From: Penelope pileata
Taxonomy: Eukaryota; Chordata; Aves; Galliformes; Cracidae
Reading direction: 5' to 3'
DNA: 64,000 bases
Assembly (NCBI GenBank): GCA_013396635.1
Contig: WBMW01005663.1
Coordinates: 77,015-141,014, forward strand
In this document: positions 22,900 to 36,117 of the stretch, one piece after another
Layout: each line of letters begins with the position of its first letter
How positions within the stretch are numbered: the first letter of the stretch is position 1
The notes under the pieces: generated by a model
The model's database searches: none
What the model saw: only the letters and a program-made list of their open reading frames with translations
What the model was told of the DNA's origin: nothing
Made by a program: the position numbers and the translations under genes

Positions 22900-23777
22900 A
22901 GACAGTGGGATCGAGTGCGCGCCCTCAGCAAGGTTGCAGACATCACTAAGCTAAGTGTTGCGGTTGATATGACAGAAGGAGGGGATATCTCCCAAAAAGA
23001 TCTGGATAAGCTTGAGAAGTGGGCCCATGAGAACCATCTGAGGTTCCAGGTGCTGCACTTGGGTCAAGGTAATTACACAGTCATGTAGAGACTGGGAGAA
23101 GAACTCATTGAGAGCTGCCCTGTGGAGAGGAACTTGAGGATTCTTGTGGATGAAAAGCTTGATGTGAGCCAGCAATGTGTTCTTTCAGCCCAGATTGCCA
23201 ACTGTATCCTGGGCTGCATCAAAAAGAGGGGTGGCCAGCAGGGACAGGGAGGTGATTGCCCCTCTCTACTCTGCCCACGTAAGGTCCCAGCAGCAGTACT
23301 GCATCCAGGTCCTGGGCCTCCAGCAAAAGAAAGGCTTGGAGCTGTGGTCCAAGTGAGAGTTGGAGCACCTCTTTTATCCCTCAAAGGCTGAGGGATTTGG
23401 GCTTGTTCAGCCTGGAGAAGAGAAGACTCCAGGGAGACATCACTGCAGCCTTTCTGTACCTACAGGAGGCCTACAGGAAAGCTGAAGAGGCACACTATCA
23501 GGGACTGTAGTGACAGGACAAAGCATAATGGCTTTAAACTGAAAGAGGGTAGATATAGATTGAATATTCAGAAGGAATTCTCTTCTATGAGAGTGGTGAG
23601 GCACTGGCACAGCTGCCCAGAGAAGCTTTGGATGCCTCATCCCTGGAGGTGTTCAGGGGCAAGTTGGACAGGGCCCTGGTCAGCCTGATCTAGCAGCTGT
23701 CAACACTGCCCACTGCAGAGGGTTGGAACTAGATGATTCCTTCCAACCCAAGTTATTCTAGGATTTTATGATTCTAA
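22900..23777 (+). mobile_element. Decayed CR1 LINE, about 880 bp
   Basis: The longest CR1 of the window, in sense orientation. It begins within the reverse-transcriptase domain (GATCGAGTGCGCGCCCTCAG), passes through GTTCAGCCTGGAGAAGAGAA at about 23405, and ends TTCCTTCCAACCCAAGTTAT with a degraded tail GGATTTTATGATTCTAA. Small deletions and stops break the frame repeatedly. By visual divergence it is older than the copy at 15728-16062. Confidence 0.92.
22903..23690 (+). pseudogene. CR1 reverse-transcriptase remnant
   Basis: One frame reads [16 protein letters not shown], then [20 protein letters not shown]. This is the region around the RT catalytic box, which in active CR1 elements reads FADD; here it is VADI, so a catalytic aspartate is lost. 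Further on, a second frame reads [19 protein letters not shown] and NCILGCIKK. Between them at least one frameshift and a stop (TAG at 23086-23088) occur. The enzyme is dead. Confidence 0.85.
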
Positions 23778-24890
23778 TTCATGCTATTTTAATAATAGAC
23801 TAACGATACTTATTGTTCTCTTAAATATTTCATTCTAATTTAGTTTCACCTACAATATTAAATAGAAATATTTCTCCCATCATAGCCGCAAAAAAAATTT
23901 AAATAAAGAACCCTTAATTTTTCACTCTTTTAGAGTCTCATGATTTGTGAATTAGATTTTTTGGGGGATAGTCAAGATTCCCGTTACCTTGAAGAGTAAC
24001 ATTACTTCCTGTACTATTGCACATCCTTTGCTGAACTACCAAATTCTGTGACAAACAAGAGACTCTCTGCTAGAACTGCAGCATATATTCCTCTGAGTAT
24101 GTTCTTGTAAGTGCAGTACTTCTATCTTTATAGCATGTCTTTATCACTCTGCTCCATATAAATACACATTTCCACAGAGTATTTAATTCCAAGTGGATTA
24201 TAATGTTAGATTAGTCCCTGCAAAGTGGCGGGGAAGAGTGCTCTTTTTCCTTCCTGCAGTAAAAAACAGGCCTTAGTTTGGAAAAAGGAGCCTAATTTTT
24301 TCAGCAAAACAGTATCAAGAAGTGTTTCTGAAGATGTTCTCTTGGCACTGTCAGACTTATAATTTCAAAGGTAAACATTTCAAGGGCATGAATCTGAACT
24401 TTAAAATATGGTTAACTGTGTACAGATATGTAAAAAGAGTGAACCACACATTCATAGAAAGGTAGTTAATAGCTCTCTCAAGCAGCATGATTGAAAGATT
24501 TTTTTTTCACTTCTACTCACAAAAGTTGCAACAACTCTTATGGTTTACTGAAAACTACAATAAAAATGCTTTCAGAGGTGAGGGTTTTGTTTGTTTGTTT
24601 GTCAGTTTGTTTTATCATCAGATTTTATGGTACATGTGAAACAAGCAGAAAGTTCACCTCTGCAGTGAAAATGTCCAAGCCATTACTGACATTCTGTCAA
24701 GTGCAGGAAAAGCAGAAGTCACATGCAATGCTTGCATGTGCAATTTATTCAGGATCCAAATAAATCTGAGGAAAAAAGAAGGCTGCAGAAATTTATTTTG
24801 CATGTGGTTTTGTCAGCCGTGGTGTTTGCCACAAAAAGAGGCTCCTGTGATCAAAATAAATTGTAACAAAGGGAACAACTGACAACTTGC

Positions 24891-25318
24891 AGATTGGCAT
24901 ACAGGCACATGCGCACACTTGTTTCTAACACAGTAGGAACCCACAGTACATGGTGCTCATTCTGCCCTAGGGACAGTGGCACCCTCCCAGGAGCCATGCC
25001 TCGCAAAGCCACTCATCTCCCTCTGGGCACAGGGAGTTTAAAGGCTGCAGGAAAAGCAAGTTGGCTCTCTGCTTTGCTGAGCTCTGTCTCCGTGGTGTGG
25101 CAGAGACAAAACTATGGAGGCTAAAAAGATTGCTATGTGGTACTCAGGAACAGAAGGGCTGCACTGCCCCATCAGGTGACAGGTACCCAGAGACAGTTCC
25201 TGGGCACTCTTGGACCATGGAGATCACCTCTCATTCACTGGAAGGTAGAAGTTGGAATATTGGTCATTGTCCCACACTGAAAACAACTACTTCCACACAG
25301 TTGCTACCTGTGGAATGA
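24891..25318. other. GC-richer block of unknown nature
   Basis: This stretch is roughly half G+C by eye, clearly above its AT-rich surroundings. It contains wording such as CCCTCCCAGGAGCCATGCCT and GAGCTCTGTCTCCGTGGTGT. Two overlapping short plus-strand frames (76 and 85 codons) run through it with no recognised domain. It could be an unclassified LTR or repeat, a transcript exon or a regulatory block. I see no clear terminal duplication. Confidence 0.35.
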
Positions 25319-28300
25319 CCTCACATCATTAATGATTCATTTTGACACTCTAGACGGGTGAAATTCACTTTTGCAAAGTTTGATTAAATGCGAGAGTCAC
25401 ATTTTGAAATAGAAGTGAAATATCGAGACATAACAATAAGCCTTTAATACATCAGGCATACTGCCGATATCATTCTTGAGTGCTTCTTTTTCTTTAGTGC
25501 AAAACATACTCTTATATATGTCCTCAGAATTAAATTCAGGACACATTCCTTCTAAAGTAACTTAGTGCTTCCACGAGATGATGAATGGATTGAAGTAACC
25601 CATCTCGACAGAGAAAGATATCATCTTAATAATCTGATATTTTATGCTCTTTGTTATAATTACTTTTGCCTCAGATTAATGAATTCCATTTACAGGCAAG
25701 CTAGTGAATGAAAACCATCCAGCACAAGTATGAAATATAATGGAAAGATGAGACTATCTGGTATGCGAAACATAAATTGAAGTACTGAAGAGTCATTGTT
25801 TACCAAAAAAAAAAAAAAAAGAATGATTTTCTTTTTCTGTAGTGAAAATTTTAGTAAAAAGAGATCTCCTTCAGAAGAAATCAAATTAATTTACATTCTT
25901 GAAGACAATTACCAAAGCCACAGAACTGAAGAAACTAAGCTTTCAATTTTCTTCTCAAATTACTCCCTTTGTTCCCACTTACTTTTCTATATGGTATATT
26001 ATGTCCTTCTTGTTTCCCTGTTTGTTCCATCTGAAGTCCAATCATTAGAAAAAAAGAAATCCCAATATTTTTTAAACAAACTTCTGTTTCTATTTAAATT
26101 CTTACTTGCTCAGAAACACAGAACTGCCTCTCCTGAAAATGCACATCTCTTTCAGACAGGGTCCCCCTGGAACAGTTGTTCTGCAGCCTAACATGGCTGA
26201 GTGATGCTTAATAGAGCCATTATACTAATCAGTAAAACAGAACGGATCCTTAAGCTGGAAAGAAGCAGTACTGGGTAGCTGGGACACAGGGCTCCAGGTC
26301 ACAGCACAGACAGCAAAAGCATCAATGTGAAAATCAAATGTCACAGACAGAAGTGGCGAAGGAAGTCAGACATCCCCAGCTTGACAGGCAGCGAGCAACT
26401 CCATAGCAACCAGGGTCGGAGATAGGCAGTTTCCAGTGAAGAGGAATCAGGCAGTACTCTGGTTGCGATACAACAGACTCCAAAGTAGAGTAGCAAATGA
26501 CTCAGAGAAATGCTCCTACTGATGGAAAAAAACAAAAGTCTAGGTGTTTTACCCATTAGGGCGTTCAGGATAAAGCCAACAGTGATCAGACTAGCAAAAA
26601 GAGGACCTAAGTGTAAACCCAAGGTCCTGAATCTCCTTCCAACGAGCAGCACACAGCTTGAATTTCAATAGAAAAGATCCTAATGTAATCTAAAGCCCCA
26701 GTTTCTATGTTACTGGAAAGCTACCACCCCCAAAACAAACAAGCATACACAAAACAAACAAAACAAAAAACAGCAAATCCAACCAAACAATCAAAACCAC
26801 TCTAGGGAAAGACTACAGAAATCAGCTTTATAAATACAAGGAAGAGCAGCAAAGGACTGAGGGACAAAGTTGCGTGTATATAGGCAACAACTCCACAGAA
26901 AACGAATTTGCAAACTAGCATGAATTTTACTGTGGCAATGGATGCAGCGTTCCCTGTCAGGCTGTGACGGGACCAAATCAGATAATATACACATAGCAAA
27001 TAATGACAGATGAGAAAGCAATATGAAGTTGCCCTGTGGACACTAGGAAGCTGTGTTTTCCTAGTAATGTATGCTCTCAGGAAGAAAAAAAATTATACCA
27101 TCTTCCAAATAGCTGATTATGCAGAACAGAGTATAATATTCACTGTGGCAATGTGAGAAAAGGAACATATGCCTCTGTACCCCGAGGGTTAGCACACACA
27201 GGTGAGAGTAGAATTTTTCAGACCCAGGACTCTTTTTGTGTTGAATTGATGACACTTTAATGTGAAATACATATGGCTTTGTGAATGGCAACCAGAAGAA
27301 TAACCAAGACTGTTTCTGCTTTTTTTGATATTTATGCTGCTGAAAGCAATGATACATAAGAGCTAAAACAGGCACATGGACTGTTCATTTTCCCTTTTTA
27401 TTTAATAAGCCTCAGCTTGCCATCTGGGACTATCTCCATTATTTCTGGGATACTGCAAACACTGATTTTGTCTTGTTTTTTTTTTTTTTTTGCTGTGATG
27501 TGCACGTACAAAGAAAGGAAGATTTGACTTCAGCATGCTGATCCTCTCTCTTCCTGTGCAATTTCAACAGATATCCATATTTCATTCTCATATCTGTTTT
27601 CTGAACTTTCTTAGCAGTGCATCCATGGAAAAACAAAAACAAAACAACAAAACAAAAAATAAAAAAGATCAAAAGCCAGATTCTTGTAACTAGATGCTTA
27701 ACTTGCAGCTGCCATTTCTGCATGAACATTTTATGACATTATATGCGACCTGATATCTTACACTTCCTTGCTTCTTTATAGCAGAAAACAATGTCACATT
27801 TATGAAGTACAGTAAAATCTACAGTAAAGTGCTGTTTCACTGGCATTTATTGAAGAAGATGTAGCATATGGCAACCTATGAAAAGAGTAATTAACCACGT
27901 GTAATTACAAACTCATAGCAGAACATGGGCGATTTGGAGGGGGAGTGATGAATCATGGTCATACTCTGACAAAGTGGTCGATGAACAGAATCATTCCTGT
28001 TCTTAAAAATCCTAATACACAGATCTCGTCGAGAGTAATATAAGAATTCTGATTACACAGAAATCTCAGTTCCATATAAAATGTTCTGCAAGGCCTATCT
28101 TTTCTCCTATCTCTTCTGCAGAGGGAGAAGGGAGGGAAATGAAGATGCACTATGGCTGGTGAGACTGTAAGTCTCATTAGTTTTTTGTCTTATTTGCTTT
28201 GGGAGAACAGTCAGTGGTTAAACAATCAGGTCTGCTTAGGACCACTAAATGTATTTAAGTTTGTCAAGGGCATTGTAGCTTAGAATGTCCCTTTTATGCA

Positions 28301-28924
28301 GCTATTGTAAACCCACTATTATCAACTTGCAGAATTTTGCAAGTCTTCTGTTCTATCATTATCTTAAATCCCTTGCTCTCAGTTCTGTGTGACTACGGAA
28401 ATCTCAGGATTCATTTCAGAAGCAGTATGTTTTATTCCTTGTATCGCATGTAGACATGTCCTCGGAAAAAGAACATTCACTCTGTTTTATTTTTAAGGCT
28501 GTGATTACTAAGGAAAACTCATAATGTTATTACTTTAATTAAGGCTTTACTAAGTTTTCTGTGTAAGAATATATTCAAATTGATTATCTATTCAAGTAGC
28601 AGCTACTATATTTTTGATATGAACATATGTTTCTGCTGTTAAACTTGAGTTAACAGTACTGATCAAAGGGAAAAAAGTTTGCATCATATATTTGTAAAAA
28701 TCGTTGCCACTGGAACTCAGGGAGGCAAAGACTACAGTTACCTTCTAAAAAGGAATGGATAACTAATAGCATTGCTAAGAATCCATGCCTGTGCATGCTA
28801 AGATGATAATAAGGTAATCAGATTTCATGCTTGAGGGTGTTAGCTAATCGCCTGCAGAGATTTGGCGCTGCACAATTGGCTGAGTGCATCTTGTTTATTT
28901 TTATGCCTGCTCTGAGACATCAGT

Positions 28925-29005
28925 TATTCACTGCCACTGTCAACTGCTTACTGGACAAGATGAACTAAATGGTTTGTTCCAGCATGATGAACTCTATGTC
29001 CTATA
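28925..29005 (+). mobile_element. Possible ancient CR1 3'-end fragment
   Basis: The wording CACTGCCACTGTCAACTGCT, then TACTGGACAAGATGAACTAA and GTTCCAGCATG...CTATGTCCTA follows the pattern of very old amniote CR1 ends (TACTGGACTAGATGGACC...CAGCATGGC...TATGTTCTTA). It is heavily diverged and family and boundaries are approximate. Confidence 0.45.
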
Positions 29006-29102
29006 ATAAATGTTATCATAGATATAGCAAGTCATCCATTTTAAGACATCAATAAAATTTACATTCTAATGTAATGGCTGGTTAGCATGTGTGTGTACTG
29101 CT

Positions 29103-29114
29103 GCCCTCTACTGA
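29103..29114 (-). promoter_or_regulatory. CTCF-like motif
   Basis: The minus strand reads TCAGTAGAGGGC followed by AG, matching the CTCF core CCASYAGRKGGCRS at all positions but the first. A single motif match in 64 kb may be chance, and occupancy is unknown. Confidence 0.35.
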
Positions 29115-32100
29115 CTTACAATCATATGAAAGTAGAGATGCACAGAGATGTTACTTTCACTGTTACTGCTGCTGGTGTCCGCCTGAACGGGACTCTCCGT
29201 GTCTTAGAAGACTTCCAGAAAAGAGAAGGAACAGCTTTTTTTTTTTTCTTTCACTGAAAGTGAAGGAAAAAGAAAAGCCACACAAGATGTCCCCACATTT
29301 TAGACATAAAGATAGTCTCCATTGACCATCTGATCACCTTGTCTGAACAGCATGTAATGGAAAAACTTTTGTTTCCTCATCAGCCACTTCCATTATGTGA
29401 CAATAAAATAGGAACTCTGACTAGTGGAACTAAGAGAAATACACTCCTGGCTCTTTTAAGTAGTCATCTTTGCAACACAAAACAGTAATGATCAAGATTA
29501 AGGCCAAAAGGAAAATAGAAATATGAAGGACTTGAGAATTAAAATTTTGAAATTAAATACCCAGAATTTAAAAAATGAAAAAAGATCTTTGATTAAATAA
29601 TTTTCTTTCTACAAAGGAAAAAAAAGGCAAAAGAAAAAAAAAAGAGGCTACAACTAAATTCATGTAACTAGCGGATGAATGGGGAAATTGACAGCAATGA
29701 CTGAGACTCGGTTATGGAATGAGACATTCTTGGGTATCCTGAAACACTCATGTCCTGATCATACCAAAGAGACGGTCTACTGGAGCAACATACTTCTCTT
29801 CTTGTTCATGGACTTGTTCTAGTTCATGCACCTTTGAGAGAAGCAGGACACACAAGTGAATGTATCCTCTCTCCATGGAGCTGGGATGAATCAGAACACT
29901 GTCAAGGCCCAGGATGGTAAAGCAAACTGAAAAAAAACTATACGGTTCTTGTCACATAGGCAATACTCAGTAAGTTGTGCCTAAAACAGCCAATAGAGTC
30001 AGATATTGTAAAGCCGAGAAAGATTGGTACAGTCCCCCTATACTATAACACCTAGCCCTTTTTAACAGCAACATGTAATATTTCAACCTCATAGTAAAAT
30101 TTGTGCTTTATGAGTCACTGTTTGTGAGAACTGGGTTTGACTTAATCTCTTTGGACTATATCGTGATGCAATTTCTTATATGATATCTCTATGATATAAA
30201 TAAATATATGGTTTGTCTTTCCCTTGGTCATGTTACCAGATAGATCACACAGACTTTACATGTTCTCGGACCTGTTTAGGAATGGCACAGACAAAAATAA
30301 ATGGTAATATATTTTGTGACAGTCCTTCACACTGAAGTTTTAGTTTGTCAATTAAATTTCAATAGGTGGTAGGTACTGCACTCTTTTAACAATGCCCATA
30401 AACATTTTATCGATTTGATTGTATTCCAAGTCATTAAACAAAATGGCTCTCAATTATCATTAGATAATGAGCAAAACACGGTAAACAGGGACAAACTAGC
30501 TCCAGAAACTAGAGCGATTTCTTTAACCTATTGTTTGTTATACAGTAAGTCTCTTACAAAGAAAATTTATATTATTGATTTAATAACATGATTGATTTGA
30601 AATCCAGTGGTATTCAACAAGCTTCTGGAGTCCTCTGTATCCTCAGCCTTGATATTCTGTAGATAGCGGTAGAAAAGCTTCTTCATGTATGGCTTCTCTA
30701 ATCTGGCAAAATATTAGCTTTGAATTTAACTGGCACGTTGACCTTTTTTCATCTGCTACTTACACATATAATATGTGTTTTCCTGCAATTTAGGTGTGTT
30801 ATAAAACCATAACTGAAGAAAACATTTGAAATTCTCCTTGCCTTTTTGATAGCTCTCCATTATGCTAGATTGACGGATGAATTGTAGAAATGAACATCCC
30901 AAAAAAAGCATATGGAACACAGTGAAAGATCTTTTGATGGTAATCTACTATTTTGTCAACTGCTTGATGACCAGACATGGCTATCTTTTAAAAAGATATA
31001 TCTTTATACTTTAAAGTACTGACAATTCAGTTACCCACCTTTCAGAGATACTGCTTTGTGCATAGAGTGGTAATTCAAGTCTAATTTACCTGATGTAAGA
31101 TATATTTGAGGCAATATTCAAGTTGCTAAGCATGTTTTTGTTGTCCACAGTCATAGGAATGTGAAGAAATGCAATTAATAAATTACATTGCTTGAGCTTA
31201 CAAATTACTACTGATCAATATTCACCTTATCATTTCATTACTCTTTTACCCTAAAAAGATCCACGCACATCCAGTTACAAAAGGATACTTACCTGCTTTT
31301 AACACTGAAATCTACATCAAACATTTAAGATATTATAAACATGACAAAGTATTCTCTAACGGACATGATTACAGTAGGCCATGCCTCCAGTTGGAGTCAG
31401 AAAGTCACAAGGTCAAAGGAAGAAAGCCTTCAATGCTCTGTCATCTCAGTCTTTCAGGTTCATCTCAATAAGAGTGCATTCTCAGTCAGCTAACCAAGGC
31501 TGAAGTCCAAATTGTCATTGATAACTGAACTAATTAATTTAAAACTAATTTACGCTTATTTGCACATAGTCAGATTTTTATGCAGTGTACATGCATGCAT
31601 ATACATGCACACTGTTAGCAAGCAAAAGATTGTTTTCTACCTTGGAAAGCAGACAGAACCTACTCCAGCTGTAACAGCTACCATTCACAAACTGCTGCAT
31701 AGAGTGGCTTATTTAACAACACAACACAAAACTTCTGTTCTTGACTGTTCTTCTGCTGCAGATTAAATTTCTTATGGAAATCACTGGCGCCAGAAAGTCC
31801 CTGTGTGGCCAAGTTTATCCCTTTGGAAATTTTACAGTGTCCCAACTACAGCACCACGGACCTATTCATACCTTCCTGTAGGACTACGTTAGGATGATTT
31901 AATACACTTAGATATCTGTGCAAAGCTGCAAAGTGCTTCAGCTATTGTACACAAGAAGCAAAAACCTGCAGGGACAGAAGAAACAGCTGATCCACTGCTT
32001 GCATTCAGTTGATATCAGCTAAAACTAGTGCAGAAAACATAAAGACGACATCCGTCAACATTGATATCTATGACTATCCATACAAAATTCTCACTATAAC

Positions 32101-32321
32101 TTAACATCAGTGTTTTGTCCCATATTTGTTGCAGTTTTCTTAGCACTATGGTGCTTCTAAGTGCAGTTAAATAGTGATCTGTTAAGGCTCTTAACGCCAA
32201 CAGCTTGGAATAGCTGAGAAGCATCAGCCAGGCTGTACTTCCATGAGCTACCCTCACTCTTTCTCCCAGCTTCAATAGCATTGTACCCTAAACATCCACA
32301 AAGGTATCACTCAGTAATATG

Positions 32322-32884
32322 TATGTTGCTCTGAAAGTAATGCCTCCGATTTATTTCCATGGAAACTACAACAGATACAAAGAGCACAATAACACTATTT
32401 GATAGAGCACGTTCTCAGCTACAAAACACTGGTTTTCAACATAGTCACTACCATAAGCTATGGATTTTCAACAGTGATGAACAAGAGCTTGCATGCTGCG
32501 TTCATAAAAATCTGCATGGCTGTCCAGAATGTGGCTTCACACATTGCTGTCGCTACTGTTGAAACTCACCACCCACCGCCTCACTGTGCTCATATCCACT
32601 GTTTGGTCTCCATAAACATTCAGCAAGTGCCAATGAATGCCAATGGGTGCATTTTTTTCCACATGGAGAGATTCAGCTCCACACCTCTTCTTCACATGTA
32701 CTTCCACGTCCTACATCATCTGGTCAGACTGCCCCTCTGCTGCCATCTGTCACACAGCAACAAAATGGAATGGAATATTGGTGGGAAGGTTCAATCTCTG
32801 CTGCCATATCACCAAAATCTACCTCTGATGCAGATGAGCCAGCATAATAACATAGGAGGCATTACTTTCAGAGCTGCCTTGTTA
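32322..32884 (-). mobile_element. Galluhop-like mariner, internally deleted copy 2
   Basis: The ends are TGTTGCTCTGAAAGTAATGC on the left and the inverted GGAGGCATTACTTTCAGAGC on the right, with TA just outside each end (32322-32323 and 32883-32884). On the minus strand the middle (about 32574-32648) codes for a piece of the mariner helix-turn-helix that includes VYGDQ-like wording, and the left part (about 32410-32475) for the transposase C-terminal tail. The segment between, holding the catalytic aspartates, is missing. It has the same architecture as the copies at 5931 and 40837. The antisense 164-codon plus-strand frame is a by-product. Confidence 0.88.
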
Positions 32885-33380
32885 CATTTGTAGGTTTGAA
32901 TTTTACTTTGGAGTTTATTAGTACTTGTATTAGTATTTGGAGTTTTATTAGTAAAACAGCATATAATTCACTATGTCTTTATAAAACTAGTGATTAGAGT
33001 CTCTTAAAACATTCATTCATTCATTTTAATTCTTCCCAACCCATCTATCAGACACACAAATTAGGACCATACTGGGCACATTGATTTTTTTTCTAAAAGC
33101 ACTAAGAAGCCTCAGATTCCTACAGTTTTTACCTTGAAACATTCCCTTTTACAATAAAACCCTTCGAGATATAATAATGGACTAGAGAAACAGAATTCTT
33201 AAGGTAAGTATGCAGACCAATCAAGCCAAAATACAGAAGTTTGAAAACTTTCTTCCTCACATACTTCACAAAAACTTATCCTAATACGGATTCAAATTCT
33301 CCAGCCCAATTTCTTTTTTCTCTTCCTTAACTTCAAAAGCTTCTTTTTTCGCTTAAAAAATTCTGCTGTGATAACAATGC

Positions 33381-33392
33381 TCCACCTAGTGG
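33381..33392 (-). promoter_or_regulatory. CTCF-like motif
   Basis: The minus strand reads CCACTAGGTGGA, matching CCASYAGRKGGC except at the last base. It has the same orientation as the motif at 29103-29114, about 4.3 kb away. Weak evidence on its own. Confidence 0.3.
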
Positions 33393-34347
33393 AAATAGAA
33401 CTGTTTGACCCGTGTTCAACTACAGCGTAAAGTCAGAGAACTCATCTCTCACTGCCTAAGTAATCAAATTGCTAGTGTGACTATTACACAATAAGACCAA
33501 TTTAAAAATACAAAATAGTGTTGCTGGGGGACAATCTCTTGGGGACCTGACATGAATCTCTTATATGCTTAAAATTGTATATAATATCGATACAGTTAAA
33601 ATCATTACCTTTAAAAAATATTTACTATTCATTGATTTTAATAGAGTAAATAGGAAAGATCTCTCAGATCATATTATTAAGATTAATATGTTGCAGGTCA
33701 GTAAATTTTCTCATTTTGAAAATGTTTGTTTTTTAAAGTATTTTCTGATTTGTGCTAGTGCCTGGATACTTCAGCAGGGGATTGACATCCCATTGTTCTT
33801 TATGTTAGGAATGAATTTAATGAAGAACTGATTCTCCCTCCAAAAGTTCATAATGTTGTGGATTTCTTTTTTCCCCATCACAGAGTATATTCACCACTCA
33901 AGCTCTAAGATGGATTTTTTTCATTCCAGAGGAAACTTCAAAAGCAGAAGTATATGGAATAGCCAGGAGTTTTTGAGGATTACCTGTGAGAAATCATTCA
34001 TTGTACTACACATGGGAAAAATTTTGTGAAATGTAGTAGCCTTGTAGCAGTGAGAACTTGCATGTGTTCTAAAGTAACATCATGCTTATTCTTTTTTTTG
34101 ATAGACTAAAAAGAACAACAAAAACAAAGACACCTCTTCTATTGTAATACTGCAACATCTTGGAATTACAATTCTCCAGGTAACCAACATATGGAGCATG
34201 CTAAATAGGTACACAGCCATATTAACTGAAGAAAGATTTGTAGTCACTGAGTAAGAAATTTCACTCCCATTGAAATTCAGTGAGAATCTGTGGTGCTTTC
34301 CTCCTCTGATAATCCCTCTTCACCTTATGTCCCTAGGTTCTTACTGA

Positions 34348-34382
34348 AATAATAATAATAATAATAATAACAACAACAACAC
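34348..34382. repeat. (AAT)n(AAC)n compound microsatellite
   Basis: About seven AAT units run directly into four AAC units. Confidence 0.93.
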
Positions 34383-34420
34383 CTATAGATTAATATAAAT
34401 ATATATTATATATACATACG

Positions 34421-34452
34421 TATGAATGTATGTATGTATGCATGCATGTACT
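34421..34452. repeat. (TATG)n/(CATG)n microsatellite
   Basis: TATG units change to CATG units near 34440. It follows an AT-rich stretch that starts at about 34390. Confidence 0.9.
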
Positions 34453-36107
34453 CATACATCAACACACTCCACAGACCAAACCCTGGACAAGTTGGTATTT
34501 GGTGATTGTTCTCATGCAGTGAGTTGTTTCTAAACAATGCTTATAGAACCAATAAATTAAATGACTTGAAGGCAAGGGAGACAAAGATAAGGAAGTCTAC
34601 AGGGACTTTAAAAACTTCTCCAGAAGAACATACTTATTTTAACACATTCAGGATGCTTTCTCTTCTTTCCCTTTCATGCTCCACTCCTCCTCTTTCCCCA
34701 ATATCCTCTTCTCAAAGACTTTAAATGACTGCAATTCACTACTTGAGTGGAGGCAATATTTACAGAAAGCATACAAGTATTTTCAAGACACCAATTTCGC
34801 TCTCATGAATGAAATTTCCAGCCTAGGTACGGATTCCGTCTATCCCCTTCCATCAAAGTAACTGTCATCATTATCAGCCATTTAATTTGGAGCTGACACA
34901 AGCTTGCTACGAGACTACACAACAAAGAATTAAGATTTGATCATACATTCAGAAATATGTAGGGAAAATTAGCATGAAGAAAGGTAAGGAATAAATGAAA
35001 AGCACTCTACTTTCTCTGTACTAAATCTTCATGCATATATGCTTAGCATTGAGGAAGAGGCAGTCTAGAGCTACCTGAAATGTCACCATTAAGAGACACC
35101 AGCACTTTAGTTGTGTATTTACTAGTTACTTTTGCTACTGAGGTCCCTGACATTGTTTTCTATTTTTTCTGAAGAGTAATCTTGGTAAAAAGTCTACTCA
35201 ATGTCATTCCAAAGGTACAACATTTCTTTTTATGAATGTGGTATCTTTTCAACCCACAAGGTAAACAGTAAAAGTCAAGAAAAAAAATTAGTTTGGTGAA
35301 ATTAATAAATATCAGGAAGATTCAAAAATTAGAGCAAAAATTGCATAAACCACTTTGATGAATTTGTCCTGTAAATACAGTGAATACAAACTTGTTAATT
35401 CCCTTTATAATTTAAGCTGAATTATTCTCTCTCAGAGTCAGAGGGCTTAAAGGTTGTTTGTTTAATCTTCAGGGAAAAATGAACAACTGAGATGAAAATG
35501 CATGATTTTGCCTTGTCACAAATAAGGTGCAGATAAATAATGAAATATCTGCCCATTTTCCCAGAGCTGCTAGTTTCCTCTGTGCAAGACCACTACACAT
35601 AACAAAACTTCATCGTCTCAGAAAACATCTTCTTTTCACTGAGAAGCAAGGAAACGAAATTATTAAATAGGCTATTTGACACAGTAACATTTCCTAGACT
35701 AAAAATCTTGTTGCAAGATTTTCAATTTAATCCGTTATCTTGGTAAACAATAGGTAATTTCTAAGCTTATGTCTTAGTATCCTCAAGTATCTACATTGGC
35801 TTCTGCAAAGCAGTTGTTATTCAGCCACTTTATCAATGTAAGAGACTGTTTTGGAATCTTTTGTCTCAAAGTTTGCTGTGAGAACTCTCTTGTCTCAAAG
35901 TTTGCCCACCTGCCCGAAGGCTTGCAGACCAGGGACAATGAGAGACAAGCAGCCACTAAACGGCCATCGAGCAGCCTTTCAGCCTGGCACCTTGAGGGAG
36001 GCAACCACCGAAGGGAACAGGCAAGCCCGGGCTTGCACCATCCATGCCCGTTCGTGTGATACGTGACATACCTGGGTGCCCAGGAATGTCATGCTGGCCA
36101 AAAAGGA

Positions 36108-36117
36108 GGATAAAAAG
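36108..36117 (+). promoter_or_regulatory. TATA-like box of the solo LTR
   Basis: GGATAAAAAG lies about 270 bp before the polyadenylation signal, the expected place for an LTR promoter. Confidence 0.6.

Larger units (their letters stand above)
23778..32321. other. Long near-unique stretch
   Basis: No host gene is recognised over about 8.5 kb. It holds a GC-richer block at 24891-25318, A- and T-runs near 25805-25820 and 27477-27492, CAAA-rich sequence near 26735-26775, an old CR1 scrap at 28925-29005 and a CTCF-like motif at 29103-29114. Open frames up to 131 codons (25796-26191, plus) have no motif and one begins in an A-run. Confidence 0.55.
32885..35836. other. Unique non-coding DNA with microsatellites
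   Basis: No gene is recognised. It contains a CTCF-like motif at 33381-33392 and microsatellites at 34348-34452. Confidence 0.6.

Noticed and set aside
23073..23640. Several 66-103 codon frames on both strands
   Set aside because: All lie in the decayed CR1 at 22900-23777; the minus-strand ones are shadows.
25796..26191. 131-codon plus-strand frame
   Set aside because: Starts next to an A-run and has a lysine-rich low-complexity beginning; no recognised domain.
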